A stretch of 64,000 nt of DNA from Aliiroseovarius zhejiangensis (GTDB lineage: Bacteria; Pseudomonadota; Alphaproteobacteria; Rhodobacterales; Rhodobacteraceae): contig NZ_BNCH01000002.1 of NCBI RefSeq assembly GCF_014656375.1, positions 1 to 64,000 of the forward strand, given 5' to 3'. The notes beneath the pieces are model-generated. The model was not told the DNA's origin and searched no databases. It saw only the letters and a list, made by a program, of their open reading frames with translations. Below are positions 1 through 8,125 of the stretch, piece by piece; position 1 is the first letter of the stretch; every line of letters starts with the position of its first letter. A program made the translations under genes and the position numbers.

Positions 1-176
1 ATGAGCCAGACCCTCTCTTAGATCAGGCCGCTAACTGCCCCAAAAACTCTGACGACGGACAGCTCTTCGAGGCGTGTGATCTTGTGGTCGGCGATCTGGG
101 CAATTGGAGTATCTGGATGGTTTGATCATGCGGCGGATTAACTGCATCGCAAGGATGTGAACTCGCTCGCTAACAC

Positions 177-200
177 AAGACATCGAAACGACAATGTCTT
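177..200 (+). promoter_or_regulatory. Inverted repeat in the leader of the HTH gene (copy 1)
   Basis: Arms AAGACAT (177-183) and ATGTCTT (194-200) form a perfect 7-bp inverted repeat with a 10-bp spacer. It ends right before the GAGGAG ribosome site (201-206) of the HTH gene. The same repeat is at 5061-5084 in the second copy. It could be an operator bound by the encoded regulator, or an RNA hairpin that affects translation. The choice between these is inference. Confidence 0.5.
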
Positions 201-213
201 GAGGAGAGCAGTC

Positions 214-615
214 ATGCCTTATAGTCCTACAGCCAACAATCTTTCTGACGCGATCGACGCATCAGGCCTTACCCAACGCGAAATTGCTGACCGGGTAGGG
301 TTCAACCATCCAAACGTTCTGTCAATGATGAAGCAAGGGGTGACACGTGTTCCACTGCAACGCATCCCTGCGCTTGCTCAGACGCTTGGTATGGATCCGA
401 GCCAGTTCTTGTTGGTGGCGATTGAAGAGTATCACCCCGGTGTTTACGAAGTGCTTTGTGACGTGCTTGGCCTGCCGCTTACGGACGCTGAGATGGGGGT
501 GGTTCTGATGTTTCGCATGGCATGCATGCGCGGCGATATCGAACTCGAAGGGCCGTTCAAGAAGGCGCTGGAAGGCTTGATGGAAATGGCTGAGGTGGCT
601 TCGACAAGCAGATAA
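214..615 (+). CDS. HTH (Cro/C1-like) regulator, copy 1
   Basis: A 133-residue protein with an N-terminal helix-turn-helix of Cro/C1 type: residues around 17-45 read like the LTQREIADRVGF...VLSMMKQG pattern, followed by a segment with the look of an XRE dimer arm (IPALAQTLGMDPSQFL). The remaining 70 residues are helical with no motif I recognise. I chose ATG 214 because GAGGAG lies 8 bases upstream; an in-frame GTG at 157 would add 19 residues that run through the inverted repeat. The protein is almost the same as the one at 5098-5499 (N-terminus MPYS here, MAFS there). It probably acts as a small DNA-binding repressor. Its target is unknown; the leader palindrome suggests autoregulation. Confidence 0.8.
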   Translation: MPYSPTANNLSDAIDASGLTQREIADRVGFNHPNVLSMMKQGVTRVPLQRIPALAQTLGMDPSQFLLVAIEEYHPGVYEVLCDVLGLPLTDAEMGVVLMFRMACMRGDIELEGPFKKALEGLMEMAEVASTSR

Positions 616-635
616 GTCAGATGGGATATCAGAGA

Positions 636-752
636 CCAACCCTTCTGCCCGGCATGCCCATCGAAGCCTATCTTAAGACCGATGAACGTACCCCGCTCAG
701 TTACCTCACCAAGCCGTTGATGGATTATTTCTATAAGACGATGAGAGGGTGA
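636..752 (+). pseudogene. C-terminal fragment of an HlyD-family type I secretion adaptor
   Basis: The frame beginning at 636 has no start codon of its own and reads PTLLPGMPIEAYLKTDERTP and then SYLTKPLMDYFYKTMRG before a TGA at 750-752. The LxPGMPxEAxIxTxERTxLSYLxKPLxDxF pattern is the characteristic C-terminal end of HlyD/PrsE-type periplasmic adaptor proteins of type I secretion. Only about 37 residues remain, and the fragment starts exactly where the HTH repeat ends. A recombination event most likely replaced the upstream part of the adaptor gene. Confidence 0.75.
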
Positions 753-929
753 GGCGTTAATTGTTTGGCAGATTGTGCGTTCTTAAATCGCGCTTTGCGT
801 TTTCATATTGTTCCGAAGTATGTCTGGGTTCGCAGACTCGGGACCTTGGAAGCAAGTTGGTAAAATAGATGTTCACTCGTAAAGCGGCTTGTGGTCCCAC
901 CAGCACGTGCAATCTTGTGATACCTCTAC
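753..929. other. Intergenic, no feature seen
   Basis: AT-rich stretch between the HlyD fragment and the end of the Hpt gene. I see no open frame with coding character and no clear terminator. Confidence 0.5.
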
Positions 930-1313
930 TCAGGGGAAGAGGTCAGAGGGGCCGAGATAACTGTGTTGAAGGTCCTTTATGTAATCAAGTAATCCTTCGA
1001 CCAGTGAAGCCAACTCTTCAGACTGCGCCCTGCTTTTTGTCGTCGCCTGATCCAACTTCGCAGCCGTGATCTCCACTTGCTTTGCGTTCTCGCCCAATTG
1101 CTCAAGGCCTATCGTGCCAGCGAGGCCATATATCCTGTGTGCCCTTTCCTTTATCTTTACGATGGCATGGGCTGCTTCTTGATCGGTGTCGATACAAGTA
1201 AGAAGGTTGCTGAAGTGCTCGAGATGTTGGTCGAGACTTCGCAGATACTTCGCTTGGATGCTGATGATTGCGTCATTTAGCGCGGTATGATCTGTCGACT
1301 CCATATTTGACAC
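930..1313 (-). CDS. Histidine phosphotransfer (Hpt) domain protein
   Basis: A small all-helical protein (127 residues from GTG 1313, or 124 from ATG 1304) built as a single Hpt domain. The phosphoacceptor motif is AHRIYGLAGTIG, with His59 in the longer numbering, followed by the LGxxAxxVE helix typical of Hpt folds. Such proteins carry phosphate between receiver domains. It lies 2 bases (GTG) or 11 bases (ATG) after the receiver/GGDEF-like gene, so the two are co-transcribed and presumably interact. Neither start has a strong ribosome site. Assignment to the phosphorelay is well supported; direction of flow is not visible from sequence. Confidence 0.85.
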   Translation of the reverse strand: MSNMESTDHTALNDAIISIQAKYLRSLDQHLEHFSNLLTCIDTDQEAAHAIVKIKERAHRIYGLAGTIGLEQLGENAKQVEITAAKLDQATTKSRAQSEELASLVEGLLDYIKDLQHSYLGPSDLFP

Positions 1314-1315
1314 TC

Positions 1316-2299
1316 TTATCTTAGGGTAAACAGGCCGTTAATTCGGTCCCAAATACTTGGCTTGGTTGAAGTTGGTTGAGCAGCGCGGCCATTTTGATCT
1401 GCGGATGCAATGGCGTCATCAATCAACTGCAAGGGATTTCGGGAAGCCAAAAGCGACATTGTAACTGGCTCTCCCATGATGACCTGGATTTTATCGTGGT
1501 CTGCGGCCTCAAACTCATCAACACTTGCCTGTATTCGCTGCGCCAGATCATCAAGTGCGCTCGAAATGATACGCTGGGTAACGCAAACAAATCGACCGCG
1601 CCCACAATAGGACAAAAGATAGCTTCTACTCTTCATATTGAGTGCTATCGCGTCTGCCACGTCTACAAGTGTCATGTAGGTGTCGCTCAAGCTGGAACTC
1701 GACCAAAGCTTCTCAAAATCACGTATAGCGAACGCAATAACCGTTGATTGGAAGATTTTTCCGCGAGACAGTTGTAGGAGATAGTTTTCCAGGACCAACT
1801 TATCTATTGCCCCTGGCACTTCGTCGATGGTTACCGCGTCGTCAATCGAGAAGCTGAATGCCTCACCGACCTTGTTTCTAAGCGATTGAAGTTCGCGTGC
1901 CGATCCGGTTGCAATCCGTTGCTCTTTCACCAGTTTCTCAGCCAAACGGATTCTTGTGCCAAGCTCCAACGGATCGAATGGTTTACTGATGTAGTCTGTT
2001 GCACCTGCAGCAAACGCACGATCAATATAGGATCGGTCCGTCATCGCCGTTATCATGAGTATCGGGCATGTCTTGTAGTGAGGCAGAGCCCTGATAACAC
2101 CACAGAGTTCAATTCCATCCATTTCCGGCATCTGAATATCTAGCAGAATGCAGTCAAATGGAGACGTTGCATTCGAGATTTCTCGTAGCGCAGCCGTGGC
2201 TGAGTTCACGAGAGTATGCTCGACAAAGCCGTCGGTCTTAAGAATTGCGTCAAGCAGTTCCAGCACATATTTGTCATCGTCGACGGCAAGGATCTTCAA
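1316..2299 (-). CDS. Response regulator with degenerate GGDEF-like output domain
   Basis: 327 residues. Residues 1-125 form a receiver: DDD acidic cluster near the N-terminus, phosphoacceptor Asp54 in LLDIQMPEMDG, and the conserved Lys in SKPFDP. Residues about 165-315 have the layout of a diguanylate cyclase domain, including the AD..A.....GR ending (ASADQNGRA), but the active loop GG(D/E)EF is replaced by GRGRF. It should therefore not make cyclic di-GMP, and the domain may bind a partner or ligand instead. The start is TTG 2299 with GGGAG 9 bases upstream. It is followed by the Hpt gene, which suggests the Hpt protein phosphorylates or dephosphorylates this receiver. Confidence 0.8.
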   Translation of the reverse strand: MKILAVDDDKYVLELLDAILKTDGFVEHTLVNSATAALREISNATSPFDCILLDIQMPEMDGIELCGVIRALPHYKTCPILMITAMTDRSYIDRAFAAGATDYISKPFDPLELGTRIRLAEKLVKEQRIATGSARELQSLRNKVGEAFSFSIDDAVTIDEVPGAIDKLVLENYLLQLSRGKIFQSTVIAFAIRDFEKLWSSSSLSDTYMTLVDVADAIALNMKSRSYLLSYCGRGRFVCVTQRIISSALDDLAQRIQASVDEFEAADHDKIQVIMGEPVTMSLLASRNPLQLIDDAIASADQNGRAAQPTSTKPSIWDRINGLFTLR

Positions 2300-2529
2300 C
2301 TTCTCGTCTCCCAGTCGTTCCTGCGAAACTCTCGATATCGCATAGGTGATTCCTAAACCCAGTATTCAGAGAGCCTACCGATTTTCTATGTTGGGTTGTA
2401 GATGAGAATTGAGGCTGCAATTTGGCAGTGAATAATGTTGGGGGAAGTTGAAGCTGCTATGTTTTGAGAACCCTAACCGGAATCAGAAAAGCGATAGACG
2501 TAGCAGTGGGATTTCCCTGATTGCTGACG

Positions 2530-2919
2530 CTATTCAGCTGCAGCTCTATGCCAAGCTGCGTGTAACAGGGTGGGCAACCCAACCGGATCAAAGGGTTTGG
2601 CTATTACGTCGAGCGCACCCAGTTGTTTGAGCATCACTGAAACGTCGTTTTGGACTTTAGCTGTCATGAAGATCACCGGCACTTGTTCAAGGCCCGGTAA
2701 ACGACGCAACTCCGTCCAGGTTTCTTCCCCGGTCATCCCTGGCATCATCATGTCCAGGAGGAAAAGGTCTGGCTGGAAGGCCAATGCACTGGCTATTGCT
2801 TCTTTGCCAGAACTACATGACTGCACAGTTAACCCACCTATGGAACAGAGAGACAACTCCACAATCGTTCGAATATCCGCGTCATCATCGACGTGCAGGA
2901 TTCTTTGCAGCTCGGTCAT
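2530..2919 (-). CDS. CheY-like single-domain response regulator
   Basis: 129 residues forming one receiver domain: acidic DDD after the first strand, phosphoacceptor Asp56 in LLDMMMPG, Thr in FMTAK, and Lys in AKPFDP. There is no output domain, so it acts as a phosphate shuttle or by protein binding. It sits 30 bases downstream of the histidine kinase stop and is separated from the second receiver gene by 230 bases. Together with the kinase and Hpt protein it makes a possible His-Asp-His-Asp relay. Confidence 0.9.
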   Translation of the reverse strand: MTELQRILHVDDDADIRTIVELSLCSIGGLTVQSCSSGKEAIASALAFQPDLFLLDMMMPGMTGEETWTELRRLPGLEQVPVIFMTAKVQNDVSVMLKQLGALDVIAKPFDPVGLPTLLHAAWHRAAAE

Positions 2920-2949
2920 ATCGGAGTTGTTCCTGGTTTGTGTTAGCGC

Positions 2950-4371
2950 TCAGTCGGGTAGTGTCTCAAACTCAAGTAGAAACGTGGTGCCGACGCCAAC
3001 AACGCTTTCAAAGTCTATATTCGCACCGTGTTTGTCGAGGATGCGTTTTGTGATGTGCAACCCAAGGCCCGTTCCCCCAAACTTCCGCGTATCGGAGGCG
3101 TCGAGCTGTGAAAACGGTTTGAACAGTTTATCCCTTGCCTCTTGAGGAATTCCTATACCTTGGTCCGCGACGCGAATAATGGCCATTCCGCCTTCCTTCT
3201 CTGCCGAGACGCGGATGATGTCTCCTTCGTCAGAGAATTTAATCGCGTTCGAGAGCAAGTTCGCCATCACCTGGAGCAGGCGTGATTTGTCACCAAGGAT
3301 CATGAGCACTTCACCAGAGGTTTCGAAAGCAACCTCGATCCGTGAGTTCCGCGCATAATGAGAAATAGCGTCAACTGCTTCCTGCACTATTTCTTCGAGA
3401 TTCATCGTTTCTAAGTGCAGGTCAATCTGGCTGGCTTCCATTTTTTGAAGATCCAGAAGCTCACCGATAAGAAGAAGCAGACGATCCGTGTTTCGCTGCG
3501 CCATGTCCAGCAAAGGTGATAACTCAGCAGGTATCTCGCTCGCCGCGCCACTTCTCATCAGGTCAAGTGACCCCTTGATCGACGTTAGTGGCGTACGCAG
3601 TTCATGGCTGACGGTAGAGAGAAATTGCGACTTCGCTTCGGACGCTCTCATGGCCCGGTCGCGTTCCAGCTTCAAACTCTCGAACTGGCGCATATTCTTC
3701 CTGTAGAGATCAACAAATATCCGCGAACAATCCACTATGAAATATAGAACAAAGCCGACCGTGATGAACTGCAGCCAAAGATAGGAGTCAATTGGTGGTC
3801 GGACGACAATCAGGTCGCGCGCGGGAATGAAAATGAAAGCAAGACCGTAGATCACCAGCTTAATGAGAAGGAGTTGTGGAATCTGGTGATTGTTGACGGC
3901 GGCAAAAAGCGCTGCGGCAAACAACAGGAACAGGGGCGTGAAATGAAGGGCTGGACCCTCTGACCACGACATTACTATTGCAAATGAAGCAATTGCGAGC
4001 GTACTTAGAATTTGGCTCATGATGACCAGAGCGAGATATTTTCTAGTCTCGCGAACGCTGCCACCTTTCCAAACGATCACTTTTTTGGAAATGCAAAGGT
4101 CTGTCGCTTCCGCAAGCAGGAGGAACAAATAGCATATAGAGGCAAGGAAGAAGTCGAAGTAGTAAGCCGTTAAAAGGGCAACGCCTGCGAACATCGCCTG
4201 CCGTTGCCACAACAACTCCATACCGACTTTGACAAAGTCTTTCAACTGATGCTCTGACCGGATTTTCTGGAGCCGCTTTCCACTGCCAGGCTTGTCCGCA
4301 AGCACCACAAAGTCACGCTTGGGTATACGCTTTGCCAACCAGATCAATGGCGTTTTCAAAGATATGTTCAT
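2950..4371 (-). CDS. Membrane sensor histidine kinase
   Basis: 473 residues. About residues 55-220 contain five to six hydrophobic helices forming an integral membrane sensor with no large periplasmic loop. A short coiled coil leads into the HisKA dimerisation domain with SHELRTPL (His256), then the HATPase domain with the N box (NLLSNAIKF), G1 (DQGIGIP), F box (FKPF) and G2 (GGTGLGL). It has no receiver of its own, so phosphate must pass to the separate CheY-like protein encoded just downstream. The multi-helix sensor could detect a membrane or hydrophobic signal, but nothing in the sequence names it. ATG 4371 is the first start in the frame and gives a complete protein. Confidence 0.92.
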   Translation of the reverse strand: MNISLKTPLIWLAKRIPKRDFVVLADKPGSGKRLQKIRSEHQLKDFVKVGMELLWQRQAMFAGVALLTAYYFDFFLASICYLFLLLAEATDLCISKKVIVWKGGSVRETRKYLALVIMSQILSTLAIASFAIVMSWSEGPALHFTPLFLLFAAALFAAVNNHQIPQLLLIKLVIYGLAFIFIPARDLIVVRPPIDSYLWLQFITVGFVLYFIVDCSRIFVDLYRKNMRQFESLKLERDRAMRASEAKSQFLSTVSHELRTPLTSIKGSLDLMRSGAASEIPAELSPLLDMAQRNTDRLLLLIGELLDLQKMEASQIDLHLETMNLEEIVQEAVDAISHYARNSRIEVAFETSGEVLMILGDKSRLLQVMANLLSNAIKFSDEGDIIRVSAEKEGGMAIIRVADQGIGIPQEARDKLFKPFSQLDASDTRKFGGTGLGLHITKRILDKHGANIDFESVVGVGTTFLLEFETLPD

Positions 4372-5021
4372 GCCGCTGACCGGTCCTGCAGAATGTTCTC
4401 TAAGCTGGGCGCAAGAGCTTCCTGTTTGATGTCGATTTGCAAGTTCGCGCCCTCCTGAGTTCAGCGGTCTATATGGACACCCGAGGTTTCAACCTGCCAG
4501 CGCTCTGCTACGTTGCGGGGCGTGTCGCTGCATGAGCATGGTGTCAGACAAGGAGGCTGTTTCATGCGTCAGTTTACAGTATTCCGTTCACCGCACTGTA
4601 TATGATAAATTGTGGGCAATGTCGTCAATACAGTTATGGGTTGATTTCTTCATCTGTGCCGAGTGTGTTTCCGTCTATGGATCGAGTTCCTATAAGCGCA
4701 AGAAGAACTGGCCGCTGGTCGTTGAAACGGCGGTGACTGTGGCGGCAACGAGTCTGGTCACGGCAGTGCAGTCCCAGCTAGTTCTTTAGTGGATTAAGGC
4801 CGCACATGGGGTGAACGCAATTAAGCAGAAAGACACCGATCAGATGCTGCCTTGGAACTGACCGGGCTGAAGTCCCGCTTACATTGCATCGCTCACGTGC
4901 GACCCGTTTGATTGAACTGTAGTTTCGTGTTTGGTAAACATATGCAGATGAAACATGAGATCAAAAGCTATCTTTGTAGTTCTCAAAAACTGCAGAAACA
5001 AACGACCTCCGAATGGAAGGG
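4372..5021. other. 650-bp non-coding stretch upstream of the kinase genes
   Basis: This lies between the kinase start and the second HTH repeat and probably holds the promoter of the minus-strand kinase operon. The only open frame of any size (4532-4789, plus strand, 85 codons) lacks a recognisable domain and a ribosome site, and I do not call it a gene. The stretch may contain decayed mobile-element sequence, but I cannot name any. Confidence 0.5.
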
Positions 5022-5519
5022 TTAACTGCATCGCAAGGATGTGAACTCGCTCGCTAACACAAGACATCGAAACGACAATGTCTTGAGGAGTGTAGTCATG
5101 GCCTTTAGCCCCACAGCCAACAATCTATCTGACGCGATCGACGCATCAGGTCTTACCCAACGCGAAATTGCCGACCGGGTTGGTTTCAACCATCCAAACG
5201 TTCTGTCAATGATGAAGCAAGGGGTGACACGTGTTCCACTGCAACGCATCCCTGCGCTTGCTCAGACGCTTGGTATGGATCCGAGCCAGTTCTTGTTGGT
5301 GGCGATTGAAGAGTATCACCCCGGTGTTTACGAAGTGCTTTGTGACGTGCTTGGCCTGCCGCTTACGGACGCTGAGATGGGGGTGGTTCTGATGTTTCGC
5401 ATGGCATGCATGCGCGGCGATATCGAACTCGAAGGGCCGTTCAAGAAGGCGCTGGAAGGCTTGATGGAAATGGCTGAGGTGGCTTCGACAAGCAGATAAG
5501 TCAGATGGGATATCAGAGA
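5022..5519. repeat. 498-bp direct repeat, right copy
   Basis: Second copy of 138-635. The repeated unit includes the palindromic leader (arms 5061-5067 and 5078-5084), the HTH gene and a 20-base tail. Twelve mismatches against the left copy cluster at the start of the gene. Confidence 0.95.
5098..5499 (+). CDS. HTH (Cro/C1-like) regulator, copy 2
   Basis: 133 residues, same fold and length as the gene at 214-615. The proteins differ only at residues 2-3 (Ala-Phe here, Pro-Tyr there); the other coding differences are synonymous and lie in the first 30 codons. The start ATG 5098 has GAGGAG upstream, as in copy 1. No gene follows in the same direction until the integrase 295 bases away, so it is probably monocistronic. 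Both copies look intact. Confidence 0.8.
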   Translation: MAFSPTANNLSDAIDASGLTQREIADRVGFNHPNVLSMMKQGVTRVPLQRIPALAQTLGMDPSQFLLVAIEEYHPGVYEVLCDVLGLPLTDAEMGVVLMFRMACMRGDIELEGPFKKALEGLMEMAEVASTSR

Positions 5520-5793
5520 GCAAGACGAGATACCATTACGGATAATTTATCTGTGTAGCCACAACGTAAATTATCTGCACGGCTTGCCTTCTGCCAAGTG
5601 TGCTTCCGGCTAGAGTGCTGCCGTCACAAATGGAGATCCAGTAAAATTTGGATGCGATGGTGTGGTCGCAAGAGAATCATCCTTACCACCTGTAATTTGA
5701 TGAGATTTCTTAGAATCTTGATGGGAAAACACCCGACGGCTTAATCCACCCCTGCTATAGTATGTTCAGAACAATCGAAAAGGATGACTGCAT
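5520..5793. other. Leader region of the integrase gene
   Basis: Contains two near-identical short direct repeats (AATTTATCTG at about 5546 and AAATTATCTG at about 5568) and, closer to the integrase, the sequence TATAGT near 5755 that could serve as a -10 box. No coding frame is evident. The role of the repeats, for example as a binding site for integrase or regulator, is inference. Confidence 0.35.
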
Positions 5794-6741
5794 ATGGGTA
5801 AGCCCAAGAAAACCGTCTCAGATGCCTGCAATAGCTGGTTGAAAACCTGTCTGCGTAATGAGCTCGAACGCTCTACGCTGAAGGCTTATCGAAGTCATGC
5901 CAAGATCCATATTGAACCGAGGATAGGGCATCTTCTGGTCAATGACCTGTCGCGCGGTGAAGTCCGAGAATTCATGGATGAATTGCTTGACGAAGACGTA
6001 TCCCGTGCGCTGGTAAAGAAGATCATGGTCAGCCTGCGAGCCATTCTTTCGGAAGCCGTGGAACGCGAATGGGCGACCCACAATGCTGCTGCTGAAGTGA
6101 AAGTCAAACGAAGCTCACGTCGCGATGCGAAGCGCGCTGACATTCCCACCAAGGAAGAGATCCGGAAGATCATCAACAATGCCCCAAAGACACATCGGGC
6201 CATGTTCATCACGGCTATCTTCACGGGTATGCGGATTTCCGAATTGAGGGGACTGACCTGGGAGGCTGTGGACTTCGATCGTAAAGTAATACGCGTATTC
6301 CAGCGCGCAGATGAGTATTGCGAGATCGGCTTGCCAAAGAGCAGGGCAGGGGCCCGTGAGATCCCGATGGCTCCGATGGTGCTCAACACACTAGGGGATT
6401 GGAAGGTGCAAAAGCTGAGGAGCGATCAGAATCTGGTCTTCCCAAATACGGTTGGCAAGGTGCAGAACTACTCGAACATTTACAATCGCGTGTTTAAACC
6501 AATGTTGGTTGAGAACGAGATTGTTGATCAAGAAGGAAATGCAAGGTTTGGCATTCATGCACTCCGACATGCCGCCGCATCGCTGTTCATTGAACAAGGC
6601 TGGACGCCGAAGAAAATCCAGACGCTTCTTGGGCACGCATCGATCACCATGACAATGGATGTCTATGGGCACCTCTTCGAGAATGCGGAAGAAGATGTGT
6701 CTATGTTTGAGAAACTGGAGCGAGATCTGTTGGCCGCGTAG
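5794..6741 (+). CDS. Tyrosine-type site-specific recombinase (integrase)
   Basis: 315 residues, full length for phage-type integrases. The N-terminal 60 residues are the SAM-like core-binding arm (AYRSHAKIHIEPRIG...), and residues about 120-300 are the catalytic domain. The catalytic set is complete: Arg147 in TGMRISELRGL, His255 and Arg258 in HALRHAAAS, His281 in LLGHASI and the nucleophile Tyr291 in DVYGHL. AAAGGA lies upstream of ATG 5794. It is the only recombinase gene in the low-G+C block whose other end is a tRNA-Phe fragment at 17167-17214, so it is a candidate for the enzyme that moved the island. However, an integrase normally sits next to the intact tRNA, so it may belong to a nested element. 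Confidence 0.93.
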   Translation: MGKPKKTVSDACNSWLKTCLRNELERSTLKAYRSHAKIHIEPRIGHLLVNDLSRGEVREFMDELLDEDVSRALVKKIMVSLRAILSEAVEREWATHNAAAEVKVKRSSRRDAKRADIPTKEEIRKIINNAPKTHRAMFITAIFTGMRISELRGLTWEAVDFDRKVIRVFQRADEYCEIGLPKSRAGAREIPMAPMVLNTLGDWKVQKLRSDQNLVFPNTVGKVQNYSNIYNRVFKPMLVENEIVDQEGNARFGIHALRHAAASLFIEQGWTPKKIQTLLGHASITMTMDVYGHLFENAEEDVSMFEKLERDLLAA

Positions 6742-7082
6742 ATACAGCGCAAAAATGCGTCACGCATCCAATGCCGCCGTCATGATCACGAAACACACTT
6801 TGCGCGAGGGGTGTCAATAGTTTCGCTCCTTGGTCGCTGCGGTGAACCAGAAATCCTCCGTTACGTAAACCTCAAATCTGTCCCGCAGGCGCTGATGTTA
6901 AACACCCATCAGACGTGCTCCGAAGACCGAACCAGAAAAGAAAGATTGGTTCCTTTAGGATTGCAGCGGTTCTAAACTGTCTCTATGTACCACGTTCCGG
7001 GTGTGCAGATGCTTTCTTGTTCTTCCATCTCGAAAGAGAGTAGCCTCATCCCGACTTCTGAGCTCTTACGGAGATCGACTAG
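6742..7082. other. Intergenic between integrase and amidase gene
   Basis: No coding frame on either strand with supporting start signals. The ribosome site of the next gene (ACGGAG, about 7069) is at its end. No terminator hairpin with a T run is visible. Confidence 0.5.
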
Positions 7083-8063
7083 ATGACGCCATTCGCAGTT
7101 GCCGGTGTGCAAATGTACGTGAATGCATTGCAGCCGAATGTTGACGGCATGATCCATCGACTGGATGTGCTCATGGCACGGTTTCCGTGGACGCAAATGG
7201 TGCTGTTCAGCGAGCTTGCGCCCTTTGGGCCGTTGACCAAAACCGCGCTGCCATTGCAGAATGAGGCGATTGACCGGTTCCGCGAGGCTGCGGTGAAGCA
7301 CAATATCTGGCTGATCCCTGGCTCGATGTTCGAGCGTACTGAGGATGGACAGATCTACAATTCCTCTACGGTGTTGAACCCGCAGGGTGAGACGGTGGCG
7401 GTCTACCGAAAGATGTTCCCCTTCCGCCCGTATGAAGCGGGGGTGGCGGCTGGAACCGGGTTCTGCGTGTTCGACGTGCCTGAGGTTGGTCGGTTCGGCT
7501 TGTCGATTTGCTATGATATATGGTTTCCCGAGACCACGCGCCAACTGACCAGCCAGGGCGTGGAGGTGTTGTTGCACCCCGTCCTGACCGGCACCACCGA
7601 TCGCGATGCCGAACTGGCGATTGCGAGGGCCACCGCCGCACAGTTCCAGTGTTATGTCGTTGATGTCAATGGGTTGGGCGCTGGCGGGGTTGGCCGATCC
7701 TGCGTCATTGACCCGTCGGCGACCGTTCTGCATCAATCGGCAGGGCAAGAGGACATGTTCCCGCTGGAGTTGGACCTGAACCAGGTGCGCAGACAGCGCG
7801 AAACCGGGATGAAGGGACTGGGCCAGGTGCTCAAGAGCTTCCGCGACCGTTCGGTCGACTTTCCGATCTATGACCGCAGCAGTGGCACCGACGCCTACCT
7901 GCATCAGCTGGGGCCGCTTGAGACGCCCAAGCAAGGCTCTCGCGCAGGTATCCTTTTGGACGAGGAGGGCAGGGCGGCCATGCCGGTCAAGCCCTTCGCG
8001 CGCCGCACCCATCCGAAGGATCATCAGGAACTGTTCGATCCGGTAAAATCCTCGAGTAGTTGA
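7083..8063 (+). CDS. Carbon-nitrogen hydrolase (nitrilase-fold amidase)
   Basis: 326 residues, a complete nitrilase-superfamily domain. The catalytic triad is visible: Glu44 in FSELAPFG, Lys110 in YRKMFPF and Cys143 in SICYDIWFPE. These enzymes hydrolyse or form C-N bonds in amides, N-carbamoyl amines or nitriles through a cysteine thioester. The C-terminal 60 residues after the fold are variable and contain no motif. GGAG precedes ATG 7083. It is the first gene of a four-gene operon with a PLP decarboxylase, an ATP-grasp ligase and a C45 enzyme, so its substrate is probably an amide or carbamoyl derivative of an amine made there. N-carbamoylputrescine amidase is one relative, but specificity cannot be read from sequence. 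Confidence 0.85.
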   Translation: MTPFAVAGVQMYVNALQPNVDGMIHRLDVLMARFPWTQMVLFSELAPFGPLTKTALPLQNEAIDRFREAAVKHNIWLIPGSMFERTEDGQIYNSSTVLNPQGETVAVYRKMFPFRPYEAGVAAGTGFCVFDVPEVGRFGLSICYDIWFPETTRQLTSQGVEVLLHPVLTGTTDRDAELAIARATAAQFQCYVVDVNGLGAGGVGRSCVIDPSATVLHQSAGQEDMFPLELDLNQVRRQRETGMKGLGQVLKSFRDRSVDFPIYDRSSGTDAYLHQLGPLETPKQGSRAGILLDEEGRAAMPVKPFARRTHPKDHQELFDPVKSSSS

Positions 8064-8125
8064 CGTGAAGCGATAAACAGTCAGTATGGGAGGCTCGTCC
8101 GTTTTTACAACGCGGGGATCCTGCC

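Larger units (their letters stand above)
138..635. repeat. 498-bp direct repeat, left copy
   Basis: This segment matches 5022-5519 at a constant offset of 4884 bases. It includes the leader and the whole HTH gene plus about 20 bases after its stop. I count 12 mismatches, all between about 207 and 300; the first 69 bases and the last 335 bases are identical. The flanks outside the repeat do not match. The right edge at 635 abuts an HlyD-type coding fragment without any gap. Confidence 0.95.

Noticed and set aside
4532-4789. 85-codon plus-strand frame in the gap before the second HTH repeat
   Set aside because: No ribosome site, no recognised domain; described as part of the intergenic region.
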